Shown: positions 22,219 through 30,352, numbered from the stretch's first letter. The stretch is 43,762 bases of DNA from DAOTXN01 sp034435435 (GCA_034435435.1 DAOTXN010000037.1:1-43762); one strand, 5' to 3'. Notes: generated by a model from the letters alone, not told the origin. A program made the numbers and translations.

Positions 22219-24512
22219 GTGTTCAATAACCGGTCTGCCAGCCAGGTGTGTAGCCGGTTTCGCCAACCAGGCCGTCCACCGTCGTAAACCGTCAGATCGT
22301 ACTCGTTGAAGGAAAGCAGCTCTTTGTCCTGGTACAGGCGGCAACGCACCCAATGCGCCTCGGTGGGCAGTGTCCAGCAAAAGCGGCCCACGACCTCGGC
22401 GCTGTCGGCAGCCACGTCCAGCTCGCGCTCAAAGCGTTCCAATAGTTGGCCGTCCGCCGCCTCCAGTGTGACGACCAGCCGGCAACCGGTCAACGCTTCC
22501 GCCCGGTCGTTGATGGCCCACACCGACGGGCAGAACTGGCTGCCCGCGCCGTAGGGCGCGTCGGCGTATTCCAGGCTGAGCAGCACGGGCGCGTAAACCC
22601 GCTGCACGACGTGATAGGCCAGCTTGGGGCGGCGGTAATGGTCCACGATGGCCCACTCGATGGCCGGCCAGGGGGAATTGAACTGCCACAGCAAACAGCC
22701 GCCGCAGGCATATTTGCGCCGGCGGTGGTGCTCGATGGCGACTTGCAAGCCGTGGGCTTGGGCGCGCTGGCTGGCGGCGAGGAACTCGGCCAGCGTGACC
22801 TTGCGGGGCGACCTGCGCCCGCCCAGAAAGGGTGCGGCGTAGCGCCACAACTTGTTCCATTGGGCGTGATGATGCGCCCAGCTCGGTCCCGGAGGCCACA
22901 ATTCCTTTTCCGGGATGAACTGGCGCAGCGACTCGGCCACAGGAGGGGCTTGCAGGCCGAACTCGCTGGCGAACTGGGGAGTTTCCTGGCGGTAGGCGCC
23001 AGGCGGGGCAAAGCCGTGCCACACGCGCCAGTTGTGGCGGTCGCCGGGCGCGGGCGACGCAGGCACGAACGGGCGGGTGGGATCTTCGGCGGCGACGACG
23101 GCGGCCAGCGTGCGGACCAGCGGCGCGTCGCGTTGCGGGTTGAACTCGTTGCCGCCGCACCACAGCGCCAGACTGGGATGGCCGCGCAATGTGCGCACGA
23201 TGGCGCGGGCCTCCCGGCTCACCAGCGCCAGGTAATCGACCGTGCGCGGGTGGCGGGTGAGAAAGGCGCAGGCCAAGGGAAACTCTTGCCACACCAGCAG
23301 GCCCAGCCGGTCGCACGTGTCGTAAAAAGCGGCCTTTTCGCGCAAACCGCCGCCCCACACGCGCAGCGCGTTCATGTTGGCTTGTCGCGCCAGTTCTAGC
23401 AATTCCCGATAGTCGTCGGTCGTCACCTGGCCAGGAAAGATGCTGGCGGGAACCCAATTGGCCCCGCGCAAAAAGAGCGGCTGCCCGTTGACGACGAACA
23501 CCCATGGCAGCGCCTCTGCGGGCGCATCGGGGCTGCGATACTGCCGCAGCGCGATCTGCCGCAGGCCAACGGTTTGACTGAGGTTGTCCAGCCGCTCGCC
23601 TCGCCGGCGCACGGTCGCCTGCAGGCGATACAGGTGCGGCTGACCGTGATCCCACGGCCACCACAGGCGCGGCTCGGGTACATCGAAACGAAAGTCGAGC
23701 TGCCGCCGCCCGGCCGTCAGCGTGATCGGGAATTGCTCCATGACCGGCGGCGCGTCGGCGGTGGTGCAAAAGAGATTCAGGTCAATTTCCACGTCGCAGG
23801 TCACACGGATGTCCAGGTCGAGGGTCACATCCAGGCGGACCGATTCACCGTTGAACGCGGGCCGCGCCCAGACGTTGCGGATGAACACGTCGCCGGTGAG
23901 GATGAGCTCGACGTCGTCCCATATTCCCAGGGAGGGCAGGTCGGGGCAAAAGTCCCAGCCGAAACCCATCTGAGCTTTGAGGGTGCTGCGGCGGTGCGGC
24001 CAGCGTCCGAAGGAACCGGCCACCCGCCCTTCCAGCCGGTCGCGCAGGCGGGTGAACCGGTCGGCGCGTTGAAAAGGGAGGTGGGACGTTCCGGCTACAC
24101 GCACGGCCAGTTTGGCGGCCGCGCTGGTGGGGATGAGATCGGTCACTTCATACACTTGCGGTGAGAACATCCCTTCGTGCCGGCCCAGGTGTTGCCCGTC
24201 CCAATACACGTCGCTGACATAGTCCACGCCGCGCAGGTGCAGAAACACCCGAGCGGCGGAGGGCAGGTCGAGACCAGACAGATCGCGGACCAGCCACCAG
24301 TCGTGCGTGTCCACCCAGCGGGCGGCCCGGCTATTCTGCCCAAAATGTGGATCGGGCAGCCGACCGGCGCGGAGCAGGTCCAGGCGCACATCGCCGGGGA
24401 CGGCGGCGGGCACAAAGGCGGCTTCTGAGAGCAACCCGGGTTCGTTGCCTGGGGCCTGCGCCAGTCGCCAGTCATCGCCGTCCAGCGAGATGAGGTGTCG
24501 AAACTCGGTCAT
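22215..24512 (-). CDS. Glycoside hydrolase family 2 beta-mannosidase
   Basis: The 765-residue enzyme is likely to release terminal beta-mannose from mannosides. N-terminal sugar-binding domain: LDGDDWRLAQAPG...AAVPGDVRLDLLRAG. Immunoglobulin-like domains follow, then a TIM barrel beginning LFLRGANWVPASIFPG. The acid/base Glu lies in WCGGNEF and the nucleophile Glu in FASEFGLQ; NALRVWGGG is also a beta-mannosidase signature. No signal peptide is seen, so it is cytosolic. The gene overlaps both neighbours by four bases, with the receiver protein upstream and the acetyltransferase downstream. Confidence 0.9.
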   Translation of the reverse strand: MTEFRHLISLDGDDWRLAQAPGNEPGLLSEAAFVPAAVPGDVRLDLLRAGRLPDPHFGQNSRAARWVDTHDWWLVRDLSGLDLPSAARVFLHLRGVDYVSDVYWDGQHLGRHEGMFSPQVYEVTDLIPTSAAAKLAVRVAGTSHLPFQRADRFTRLRDRLEGRVAGSFGRWPHRRSTLKAQMGFGWDFCPDLPSLGIWDDVELILTGDVFIRNVWARPAFNGESVRLDVTLDLDIRVTCDVEIDLNLFCTTADAPPVMEQFPITLTAGRRQLDFRFDVPEPRLWWPWDHGQPHLYRLQATVRRRGERLDNLSQTVGLRQIALRQYRSPDAPAEALPWVFVVNGQPLFLRGANWVPASIFPGQVTTDDYRELLELARQANMNALRVWGGGLREKAAFYDTCDRLGLLVWQEFPLACAFLTRHPRTVDYLALVSREARAIVRTLRGHPSLALWCGGNEFNPQRDAPLVRTLAAVVAAEDPTRPFVPASPAPGDRHNWRVWHGFAPPGAYRQETPQFASEFGLQAPPVAESLRQFIPEKELWPPGPSWAHHHAQWNKLWRYAAPFLGGRRSPRKVTLAEFLAASQRAQAHGLQVAIEHHRRRKYACGGCLLWQFNSPWPAIEWAIVDHYRRPKLAYHVVQRVYAPVLLSLEYADAPYGAGSQFCPSVWAINDRAEALTGCRLVVTLEAADGQLLERFERELDVAADSAEVVGRFCWTLPTEAHWVRCRLYQDKELLSFNEYDLTVYDGGRPGWRNRLHTWLADRLLNT

Positions 24513-24802
24513 GGTTGGTCCTCGCTGATCACGAGGATTTGAATATCTTTCAGTGCAGGGTCGCTTTTGAGTCGGCGGTGCAATTGCCGGTGATCCAGTG
24601 CAGGCAGGTGGGGATCGACCAGGACATAATTGGGCCTGATCCGGCGTAGGTCGGATAACGCTCCATCCAGGTCGGTTGGATCGGTCACGCCAACGACCTC
24701 AAAGGTATGGCTGAGACTCAATTTGACCCGCTCCACCAATTCCGGTTCGTCGCAAAAGTAGACGACCTGGGGCTTGATGGCGCTCGGCGGCATCTTGCTC
24801 AC
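24509..24802 (-). CDS. Truncated response-regulator receiver domain
   Basis: This 97-residue protein resembles the first four fifths of a CheY-like domain: a beta-1 acidic pocket (VVYFCDEPEL), the likely phosphorylated Asp in YVLVDPHLPALD, and ILVISED for the Ser/Thr position. The last strand with the conserved Lys and helix alpha-5 are missing. The frame ends at an ATGA overlap with the GH2 start. It may be a partner-dependent or nonfunctional receiver. Start is GTG 24802, overlapping the DUF885 stop; ATG 24793 is an alternative. Confidence 0.65.
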   Translation of the reverse strand: MSKMPPSAIKPQVVYFCDEPELVERVKLSLSHTFEVVGVTDPTDLDGALSDLRRIRPNYVLVDPHLPALDHRQLHRRLKSDPALKDIQILVISEDQP

Positions 24803-26460
24803 AGGATCGCTCCGTCGTCGTGCTGCAAGAGCAGCCGCCGCAGGTACGGCAGAGGCGGACCGCCCCAGGCCAGAAAGTTGTCGTGAAAAGTTCTGAGGTC
24901 AAAGGTGTTCCCCTGTTGCGCAGCAGCCCGATAGTCGTCGCGCAGCTTGAGCAGCATGAGCTTGCCCAACGTATAGTTGAGATATTGCGGGTCGAACGCG
25001 CCGCGCATGGCCTCGGCCCGGGCGGGGGTCGCTTGCATGAAAGCGTCGTCGATAAAGCGTTGGGTCGCCTGTTCGACCGTCATCCCGGCGGTGTGCATGC
25101 GAATGGCGCACACATAACGCACGTCGCGCAGCAAGGCGCTCATCAATTGGGCCAGGCGCAGCTTGTCGTCGCCAGCGCGGTAGCCCTGCTCTAGCAGCAT
25201 CTGCTCGCAATACATGGCCCAGGCTTCCCAGAAGGAATAGGTGCTAAAGACCTTGCTCACCCGCGACGGCGCGTTGCGAAAGTGCAGGTCATTCAAGAAA
25301 TGGCCCGGCCAGGCCTCGTGAATCGAGGTGGCCCGCAGCGAATGGTAGTCAAAGGCCGTGAGCCATTCTTCTTGCTTTTCGGGCGGCCAATCGGGTTCGG
25401 GGGGGGTGACATAGTAGAACGACTCGCGGGCCACCTGCTCGAACGGGCCGGGGGTGTCCATCATGGCAAAGGCCCAGCGCCAAAAGCGGGGCGTCTCGGC
25501 CACCACGCACAGATCATCAGTAGGTACGCTGACGATCTCGTGATCGATGATCCACTGACGCAGCTCTTGGAGCATGGCCTGCGTGTCAGGAATCAGCGCC
25601 TCGGCGGTGGGGTGCTCGCGGGTGAGTTGTTGGGCTACTTCTGTGGGGCTTTTGGCCGGGTCAATGCGGGCCGCCGTCTCGACAAAGGCAGCTTTGTTGC
25701 GGGCCAGGTTGGCCTCGCCAATTTCCAGCAGGCGCTCCAGGGGCAGGTCCACCGCCTCGCCATAGCGCAATAGCTTGCTAAAGGCGGCGGCGCCAATGGC
25801 AAACTCGGCCGGGGACTGCGGGGCCAACACGTCGTTCAGGTGAGTTAGCAGATCGCGCCCGGCCTCCAGTGCGACGGCCTGGGCCGCCTCCAAGTCGGCG
25901 TAAAGAGCGGGATGGCTGGCCTGCAAGGCGCTCAGTTCTTGGGGCAGGTCCTCGGCCAGGAAGGCCAGGGCGCCCTCTAGGATTTCAACGGCGGTCTCGA
26001 TCACCGGCGCAGGTACGGCGCGCAAATTGGCTTTAGCCGCCGTGACCAAACGCGGAAAGCCGGTCATGTGGTTCACCAGCGCCCGCACGCGCACCGGCAG
26101 CGGGGCGTAATTTCGCTTGATATAGCCATCCACTTCCATCGCCGCCAGGTAGGTCTGGGGGTCATGCTGCCAGCGCCGCCATTCGGTCAGATCGAACAGC
26201 TCGAACTGGATGGCGTCGCGCAGCAGTTGATAATCCAGCCAATCCACCGGTTCCAGTTGCGCGTCGTCGATGGCGCGCATCCCGTCCAGCGCGAGGCGCA
26301 GGTCGGCGGCGCGGCGCTCGGTGGCGGCCTGGCTCAGGTCGGGTACGCGGCCGTCGTATTCGTGTAGGCCCAACGTCCCGGAGGCGACGGTGGGGTGGGC
26401 GTCGAAATAGGCGGCCAGGAAGCGCTCGGCGAAGGTATGCAGAGCTGTGGATGGGGTCAT
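24799..26460 (-). CDS. DUF885 family metallopeptidase-like protein
   Basis: The 553-residue cytosolic protein shows the DUF885 hallmark HEAWPGHFLNDLHF (an HExxxGH zinc motif within ATSIHEAWPGH) and the C-terminal helical region YLNYTLGKLMLLKLRDDYR. The mostly helical fold resembles M3/M32-like peptidases; substrates are largely unknown. Start ATG 26460 follows AAGGACATCTC. The longer frame upstream runs into the MITE-like element and is not conserved. It heads an operon of overlapping genes (receiver, GH2, GNAT). Confidence 0.85.
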   Translation of the reverse strand: MTPSTALHTFAERFLAAYFDAHPTVASGTLGLHEYDGRVPDLSQAATERRAADLRLALDGMRAIDDAQLEPVDWLDYQLLRDAIQFELFDLTEWRRWQHDPQTYLAAMEVDGYIKRNYAPLPVRVRALVNHMTGFPRLVTAAKANLRAVPAPVIETAVEILEGALAFLAEDLPQELSALQASHPALYADLEAAQAVALEAGRDLLTHLNDVLAPQSPAEFAIGAAAFSKLLRYGEAVDLPLERLLEIGEANLARNKAAFVETAARIDPAKSPTEVAQQLTREHPTAEALIPDTQAMLQELRQWIIDHEIVSVPTDDLCVVAETPRFWRWAFAMMDTPGPFEQVARESFYYVTPPEPDWPPEKQEEWLTAFDYHSLRATSIHEAWPGHFLNDLHFRNAPSRVSKVFSTYSFWEAWAMYCEQMLLEQGYRAGDDKLRLAQLMSALLRDVRYVCAIRMHTAGMTVEQATQRFIDDAFMQATPARAEAMRGAFDPQYLNYTLGKLMLLKLRDDYRAAAQQGNTFDLRTFHDNFLAWGGPPLPYLRRLLLQHDDGAIL

Positions 26461-26486
26461 GAGATGTCCTTTTGTGAAAGGTATGT

Positions 26487-26603
26487 CTAGCAGCCTGTCG
26501 GAGAGACGTAATTTAGCCCCTCGTGGGCGTCCAAAATGGGCGCAAAACGAGCCAAAAACGGGCACAAGGCTCTATATTACAGGGTTCTCCGACAGGCTGC
26601 TAG
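26487..26603. mobile_element. MITE-like element with CTAG target duplication
   Basis: A 109-bp core (26491-26599) is bounded by 14-bp inverted repeats CAGCCTGTCGGAGA / TCTCCGACAGGCTG. It is flanked by CTAG direct repeats (26487-26490 and 26600-26603), which look like a 4-bp target duplication. There is no coding capacity. The interior has partial repeats of GCCCATTTTGG. It lies just upstream of the DUF885 gene, and the right CTAG supplies the stop codon of relE. The parental transposase is not in the window. Confidence 0.85.
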
Positions 26604-26866
26604 GGAAAATAGCGATAGATGTCTTTGCGGTGCAGGAAGCGAACAAAGACAATGATATCGCCCGAAAGTACCAGACCGACGCGATAATCTCCTACCTTGA
26701 TACGGTAGTAGCGATCACTGCCTCTGAGTTTCTGGATGTTTTCGACCTCTCTCAGATGCCGCGCCCGTTCGACGCGCTCGATCACTTCTTCAACACGCGC
26801 CTTCAGGTTTCGGTCTTGAATGCGCTTCAAATCTCGGACAAAGCTGGATTTAAACTCGACGTTCAA
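26600..26866 (-). CDS. RelE/ParE-family toxin
   Basis: The 88-residue protein has the RelE fold pattern FKSSFVRDLKRIQDRNLKARVEEVIE, YYRIKVGDYRVGLV and a closing FVRFLHRKDIYRYFP. RelE toxins cleave mRNA at the ribosome. The start is TTG 26866, overlapping the antitoxin stop by four bases. The length and end are normal for the family. The stop codon TAG is part of the CTAG next to the MITE-like element, so the insertion lies exactly at the end of the gene without shortening it. Confidence 0.88.
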   Translation of the reverse strand: MNVEFKSSFVRDLKRIQDRNLKARVEEVIERVERARHLREVENIQKLRGSDRYYRIKVGDYRVGLVLSGDIIVFVRFLHRKDIYRYFP

Positions 26867-27072
26867 GGCGAGCCTTTCAGGACTTGAAGAACTTTTGCTC
26901 TGCTAACCGACTCGCTAGATTCGCCTTCCTCGATAGCGCGTGTCAAGGCCAGGTCTTCTATGACTTCGGCAAATAAATCGTAAAGCAAGTCCTTCTGCTC
27001 CTGAAAAAGCTCCAAAATGGCTTCCTTGAACAGGTTTTTGATCTGCTGTTCACCTACGGTTAGAGACGACAT
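26863..27072 (-). CDS. Antitoxin of the RelE module
   Basis: The 69-residue acidic, mostly helical protein begins MSSLTVGEQQIKNLFKEAIL and ends VSRAKVLQVLKGSP. It precedes relE with a four-base overlap and has a well-placed GAGGAG ribosome site. It presumably wraps around the toxin and represses the operon. The family is common next to RelE toxins in filamentous bacteria. Confidence 0.8.
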   Translation of the reverse strand: MSSLTVGEQQIKNLFKEAILELFQEQKDLLYDLFAEVIEDLALTRAIEEGESSESVSRAKVLQVLKGSP

Positions 27073-27136
27073 GCTCAACTCCTCGCGAGTTGCCCGACAC
27101 TGGATGGGTTCCACCCTGCATAAGCAATTTTGCAAC

Positions 27137-27165
27137 ATTGTAACATGATTGAGAGAGGAGGGCAA
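27137..27165 (-). promoter_or_regulatory. Promoter of the first RelE module
   Basis: On the minus strand TTGCCC (27165-27160), 17 bases, TACAAT (27142-27137) precede antitoxin ATG 27072 by about 65 bases. AT-rich symmetric sequence around TTGCAAAATTGC lies downstream and may be an operator. Confidence 0.55.
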
Positions 27166-27181
27166 CGGCTCGCGCTGGCTG

Positions 27182-27694
27182 CTACTCGTCGTTCGTCCTT
27201 CGTTCTTCGTCGCCCGTCACTCGCTCGATCAACGCGCAATGAAAAGGTGGGAGCGGACCGGGCAGGTCGGCGGGTGAGCGCCAGTGGGCGGAGAGGATTT
27301 CACGGTTGAGGTGGGTGACTTGACCCAGCGGGCTGCACAGATAACCGATTTGCAGGCGGTCGGGATCGCGGTCGGATTCGACGGCCAGCAAGGCCGTGAT
27401 TTCGACCTCCAGCCCGGTCTCTTCACGGATTTCGCGGCGCAGGGCGTCGGCAGGCGACTCGCCCCGACCGATCCAGCCGCCGGGCAGACCCCACACGTAA
27501 TAGCGGTGAAAGACGTGCTCCAGCAGCAGGATTTGGCCGCGTTCGTCGCGCACGACGCCCGCCACGCCGACCAGGAAGGTGGGCGTGAGGCGGCGGATGA
27601 GCCACTTTTCCAGCCGATAAGGCAGCGGGATGCGGCGGTAGAGGCGGGCGATGAGCGGTTTTATCCGTTCCCTCATCCGTTTATCCGTTGACAC
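27182..27694 (-). CDS. Nudix hydrolase
   Basis: The 170-residue protein contains a full Nudix box, GGWIGRGESPADALRREIREETG, matching Gx5Ex7REUxEExGU. Nudix enzymes hydrolyse nucleoside diphosphates linked to other groups; the substrate is not predictable. The N-terminal 40 residues are basic and helical (RIKPLIARLYRRIPLPYRLEKWLIRRL). Start is GTG 27694 or ATG 27676; the first codons again contain ACGGATA-like repeats. The charged tail comes from a heptad array. It lies seven bases downstream of the EAD7-like gene. Confidence 0.88.
   Translation of the reverse strand: MSTDKRMRERIKPLIARLYRRIPLPYRLEKWLIRRLTPTFLVGVAGVVRDERGQILLLEHVFHRYYVWGLPGGWIGRGESPADALRREIREETGLEVEITALLAVESDRDPDRLQIGYLCSPLGQVTHLNREILSAHWRSPADLPGPLPPFHCALIERVTGDEERRTNDE
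27186..27227 (-). repeat. Heptad array (TCGTCGT/TCGTCCT) at the Nudix C-terminus
   Basis: About six degenerate 7-bp units encode the last residues of the Nudix protein (TGDEERRTNDE). The array reaches to within a few bases of the stop codon and so forms its charged tail. Confidence 0.75.
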
Positions 27695-27700
27695 TCCTCT

Positions 27701-28300
27701 CTACACCGCTCCCGGCCGCTCGGCGCGGATGGCAGCGCGCAATTGCTCTAACCCACCCGTGCGCCGGCTCATGTACTTGACCAGCTCACGGGCGTTGCCT
27801 TCGCGCCCCTCGCCGCGCAGATCGTCATAGTCCACACCCAGTTTGAAGCATAGGGTGCGCAACTCCTCGCGGTCAAAGCGGGCCACGAGCGCCTCGTACA
27901 AGCGGTCCAATTCGGGTTGTCCGGCCGTGGGCGCTGCGGGTGTGGTCGGGGCCAGCGCCGCCGATGGCGCTGATTGGGACGGGGTCTGGGTGGGCGGCTG
28001 TGGCGTCGGTTGGGGCGCATCGGTAGGCGCGGAGGATGAGGCTGACTCACGCAGCTTGAGCCAGGCGTCGAGGGCGCGCCCGATCATATAGGCCAGCCAG
28101 GCCAGCACCACCAGCAAGTAAAAAAAGGGCGCGCCCAGCTCGTCTACCACGCCGGGGGCGAATACGCCGATGGCGACGACCAGGATGAGGATGCCCAGTG
28201 TGACCAGCAGGTATTCGTTGCCCAGCTTGGCGATGATCTGGGGCAGCGCGTCCCAGAATTTGGGGGGCGGGCCGGGTTGTGCGGGGGTGTTGGAAGTCAT
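27701..28300 (-). CDS. Two-helix membrane protein with effector-associated domain 7 (EAD7-like)
   Basis: The 199-residue protein has two membrane helices (about 31-52, YLLVTLGILILVVAIGVFA; and 60-79, FFYLLVVLAWLAYMIGRA), a Pro/Ala/Thr linker, and a C-terminal module of about 65 residues. That module reads LYEALVARFDREELRTLCFKL, then GVDYDDLRGEGREGNARELVKYM and a short closing helix, the EAD7 pattern. EADs are death-fold-like adaptors that recruit effectors in bacterial conflict systems. A membrane-anchored EAD without an attached NTPase suggests a docking point or an effector that permeabilises membranes (inference). Start ATG 28300 has AGGAGGT five bases upstream. It sits behind a RelE module and before the Nudix gene. 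Confidence 0.78.
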   Translation of the reverse strand: MTSNTPAQPGPPPKFWDALPQIIAKLGNEYLLVTLGILILVVAIGVFAPGVVDELGAPFFYLLVVLAWLAYMIGRALDAWLKLRESASSSAPTDAPQPTPQPPTQTPSQSAPSAALAPTTPAAPTAGQPELDRLYEALVARFDREELRTLCFKLGVDYDDLRGEGREGNARELVKYMSRRTGGLEQLRAAIRAERPGAV

Positions 28301-28328
28301 CACGCACCTCCTGACGAGTCGAATGAGG

Positions 28329-28598
28329 TTAACGCCGGCTCAAACGCCGGTAGGCCTGCTCGTGTTTGCCAATGTCTGCGACGATGATGCGCCGGTTCTC
28401 GTGATCCAGGGTATACAGGACGCGATACTGTCCCACGTGCAGGCTGTACTCGGCGTGGTCGGTCATCCGCTCGTGCCCGACCGCCTCTGCATTGTGGGCC
28501 AGCCAGCGGATTTTGTCGGCGATGCTCCGCCCAATGGACTTGGGGAGTTTGGCAAGTCCGCGTTGAGCGCGTTTTGACAGAATGGCGTCGTAGTTCAC
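28329..28598 (-). CDS. RelE/ParE-family toxin (second module)
   Basis: The 89-residue protein shows YDAILSKRAQRGLAKLPKSI near the start, HVGQYRVLYTLDHENRRIIV and a DIGKHEQAYRRL ending, typical of RelE-type mRNA interferases with central Arg residues. Start is GTG 28598, overlapping the antitoxin stop. It is not closely similar to the first RelE in this window. The EAD7-like gene follows 28 bases downstream. Confidence 0.88.
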   Translation of the reverse strand: MNYDAILSKRAQRGLAKLPKSIGRSIADKIRWLAHNAEAVGHERMTDHAEYSLHVGQYRVLYTLDHENRRIIVADIGKHEQAYRRLSRR

Positions 28599-28996
28599 AA
28601 GCCCAATTCCTTAAAGACCGCCTCTGCATCTACGACTTGCCCCTCTGCGATTTCACGCCGGGTTTCTTCCAGCTCGCGGGCCTTTTCCGGCGTCGGCTCA
28701 TAATCACTGTAGAAGATTTGGAAACCGTGGCGATCAATATAGTAGGCATTCAGCTCGCTGGGGTACTTGTCGGGATGGGCGTCGAGATAGGCGACGTAAG
28801 AGGCTTGGTCTGGGAAGACTAGATAGCCCTTGTCGTCTATCCTCACGGCGGGGCGTTGGGCTTCGCGCACGACCTGGCGCAAGAGATCGCGCAATTCGGC
28901 CACGGTCAGGTCGGCCACGCGCCGGGTGGCATAGGCGGCGCCGGCCTCGGCCAGCCGGTCGGCGGAGGAAGTATCGGTAGGTTCTTTTTCACTCAT
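28595..28996 (-). CDS. Antitoxin of the second RelE module
   Basis: The 133-residue acidic protein contains DLTVAELRDLLRQVVREAQR and a long tail (DYEPTPEKARELEETRREIAEG). It is longer than classic RelB proteins; the middle (YLVFPDQASYVAYLDAHPD...YYIDRHGFQIFY) is an extra small domain I cannot name. It overlaps the toxin by four bases and has a GAGGTG ribosome site before ATG 28996. It presumably neutralises the toxin and autoregulates. Confidence 0.75.
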   Translation of the reverse strand: MSEKEPTDTSSADRLAEAGAAYATRRVADLTVAELRDLLRQVVREAQRPAVRIDDKGYLVFPDQASYVAYLDAHPDKYPSELNAYYIDRHGFQIFYSDYEPTPEKARELEETRREIAEGQVVDAEAVFKELGL

Positions 28997-29030
28997 GGCT
29001 TCACCTCGCAGCAGCTTTGAGAAGGTGCGG

Positions 29031-29041
29031 GGCAAATTGCC
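29031..29041. promoter_or_regulatory. Candidate operator palindrome
   Basis: GGCAAATTGCC is a perfect odd palindrome in the leader of the second RelE module, between its -10 box and antitoxin start. The position fits antitoxin autoregulation. Confidence 0.35.
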
Positions 29042-29087
29042 AATTTAGCCTACGCGCTGCCCCAGAACATTAAAAAGATTCGCAAAG

Positions 29088-29093
29088 ATTATA
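29088..29093 (-). promoter_or_regulatory. Extended -10 promoter of the second RelE module
   Basis: TGG-TATAAT on the minus strand (29093-29088), about 90 bases before antitoxin ATG 28996. The -35 region is weak, as often seen with extended -10 promoters. Confidence 0.55.
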
Positions 29094-29120
29094 CCATTCA
29101 TTCGCTCGTTCTGCTAATGA

Positions 29121-29151
29121 CGTGACCGGCGCTTGGGAAGCGCCGGTCACG
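29121..29151. terminator. Strong hairpin after the dehydrogenase gene
   Basis: CGTGACCGGCGCTT (29121-29134), loop GGG, AAGCGCCGGTCACG (29138-29151) form a perfect 14-bp stem just after the stop codon of the minus-strand dehydrogenase gene. No T tract follows, so it may block RNA decay as much as end transcription. Confidence 0.75.
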
Positions 29152-29155
29152 TGGG

Positions 29156-30328
29156 TCAGCCGATGATTTTCACCTGCTCCGCCACACTCAGGCCGCGCCG
29201 GCGCAACTCTTGCACAAAGGCTCGGGCGGGCACCATGGTCTCGACGCCGCCGGCCCCGCGTGGGGTCTCGCCCCGGGCCATCATCTCGGCCACGATGGCG
29301 GCGCTCCAGCCAGTGCCGCGCTCCATGGCCGTAAAGCCGGTCGCTTCGTCGTAATAGTCAATGAACTCGACCAGCGCCTCGGCGTCCTGGCCGTCTTTTT
29401 TGCCCACGACCTTGATGCGGATGATGACCATGTCCTTGTCTTCAGGATAAGTCACTTGAGGCTCGAACAACGCGTGGAATACGTCGCGGGGTACGATTTC
29501 GACTTTGCCAACCTGAATCGGCTCCAGGCTCCACAGCCCCAGATCGTAAAAACCGCGCAAGTGGGCAAAATTGCCGGGGTAGCGCAGGGTCTTGTTTTGC
29601 AGCGTGCGCAGCTTGCCCTCGAAGGTCCAGGGCATGGTGTCGGTGCCGCCGCCAGTGACAAAGGCCTCCAGCGAGCCAATCGGTGCAGGAAACTCTACCG
29701 TCTCTAGCTCGGTCATCGTTTCGACCTGGGTCACTTTCCAATCCCGGATAAACACGGCCGGCTCGGCGTATTCGTTGGTCAGTCCGGCGATGTGAAAGGT
29801 GAGCAGATAGTTGAAGGGAGGACGGGGGTGTTGCGGAATGCCGCCATCCCACATATAAACGTCCAATGGCTCGTCCAGCAGCTCCATCGCATAGACCATA
29901 AGCGTGGTGCCCATGCCCGGCACTTGCCCGCAGTTGGGCACGATGCTGATCCGGGCGGCTTTGGCCTGGGCGTCCACACCATGTTGGCGGCGGGCGATGT
30001 CGGTATTGCCGCCCAGGTCGCACATGTTGGCTTTGACTCTCAGCGCGACGGCCGTGAGGGGCAAATTGTAATAATAGGGCACGGCGCTGAGAAAGGCGTC
30101 TACGCCGGTTAGCGCTTTCTCGACGGCCAGCAGGTCGGTCACGTCCAGTTGAAGCGGCTCGGCGACGAGTTTGCCCAGCAGGCGGTTGACCCGCTCCGCA
30201 GCGCGCCGGGCCACTTTTAGATCATAGTCGGCCAGGACCACGCGCCGGGCGGCGCCCCAACGGGCCATGTCGTAAGCGGCGGCGGCGCCTTGTCGGCCCG
30301 CCCCCAGCACAGCAAACGTGTGTGACAT
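29156..30328 (-). CDS. Saccharopine/lysine-6-dehydrogenase-like oxidoreductase
   Basis: The 390-residue protein has an N-terminal Rossmann motif (FAVLGAGRQGAAAAYDMARWG), GVDAFLSAVPYYYN and NCGQVPGMG, typical of the saccharopine dehydrogenase family and close to bacterial lysine 6-dehydrogenases. Such enzymes oxidise lysine or saccharopine with NAD(P)+. It lies 24 bases after the amidinotransferase gene, with an AAGGAG ribosome site. Together they suggest lysine/arginine-derived amine metabolism, but the substrate is not proven. A hairpin ends the operon. Confidence 0.82.
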   Translation of the reverse strand: MSHTFAVLGAGRQGAAAAYDMARWGAARRVVLADYDLKVARRAAERVNRLLGKLVAEPLQLDVTDLLAVEKALTGVDAFLSAVPYYYNLPLTAVALRVKANMCDLGGNTDIARRQHGVDAQAKAARISIVPNCGQVPGMGTTLMVYAMELLDEPLDVYMWDGGIPQHPRPPFNYLLTFHIAGLTNEYAEPAVFIRDWKVTQVETMTELETVEFPAPIGSLEAFVTGGGTDTMPWTFEGKLRTLQNKTLRYPGNFAHLRGFYDLGLWSLEPIQVGKVEIVPRDVFHALFEPQVTYPEDKDMVIIRIKVVGKKDGQDAEALVEFIDYYDEATGFTAMERGTGWSAAIVAEMMARGETPRGAGGVETMVPARAFVQELRRRGLSVAEQVKIIG

Positions 30329-30352
30329 TGTGGTTTCTCCTTTGTGGATGGG

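Noticed and set aside
22429..23769. Second long minus-strand frame inside the GH2 gene
   Set aside because: Low-complexity Arg/Ala-rich translation in an alternative frame of a clear beta-mannosidase.
26447..26887. Plus-strand frame across the MITE-like element and relE
   Set aside because: Crosses the inverted-repeat element and lies opposite a clear toxin gene; no motifs.
27660..27694. ACGGATA-like repeats at the Nudix start as another heptad array
   Set aside because: Spacing between the three copies is not a constant seven bases, so it was not counted with the heptad family.
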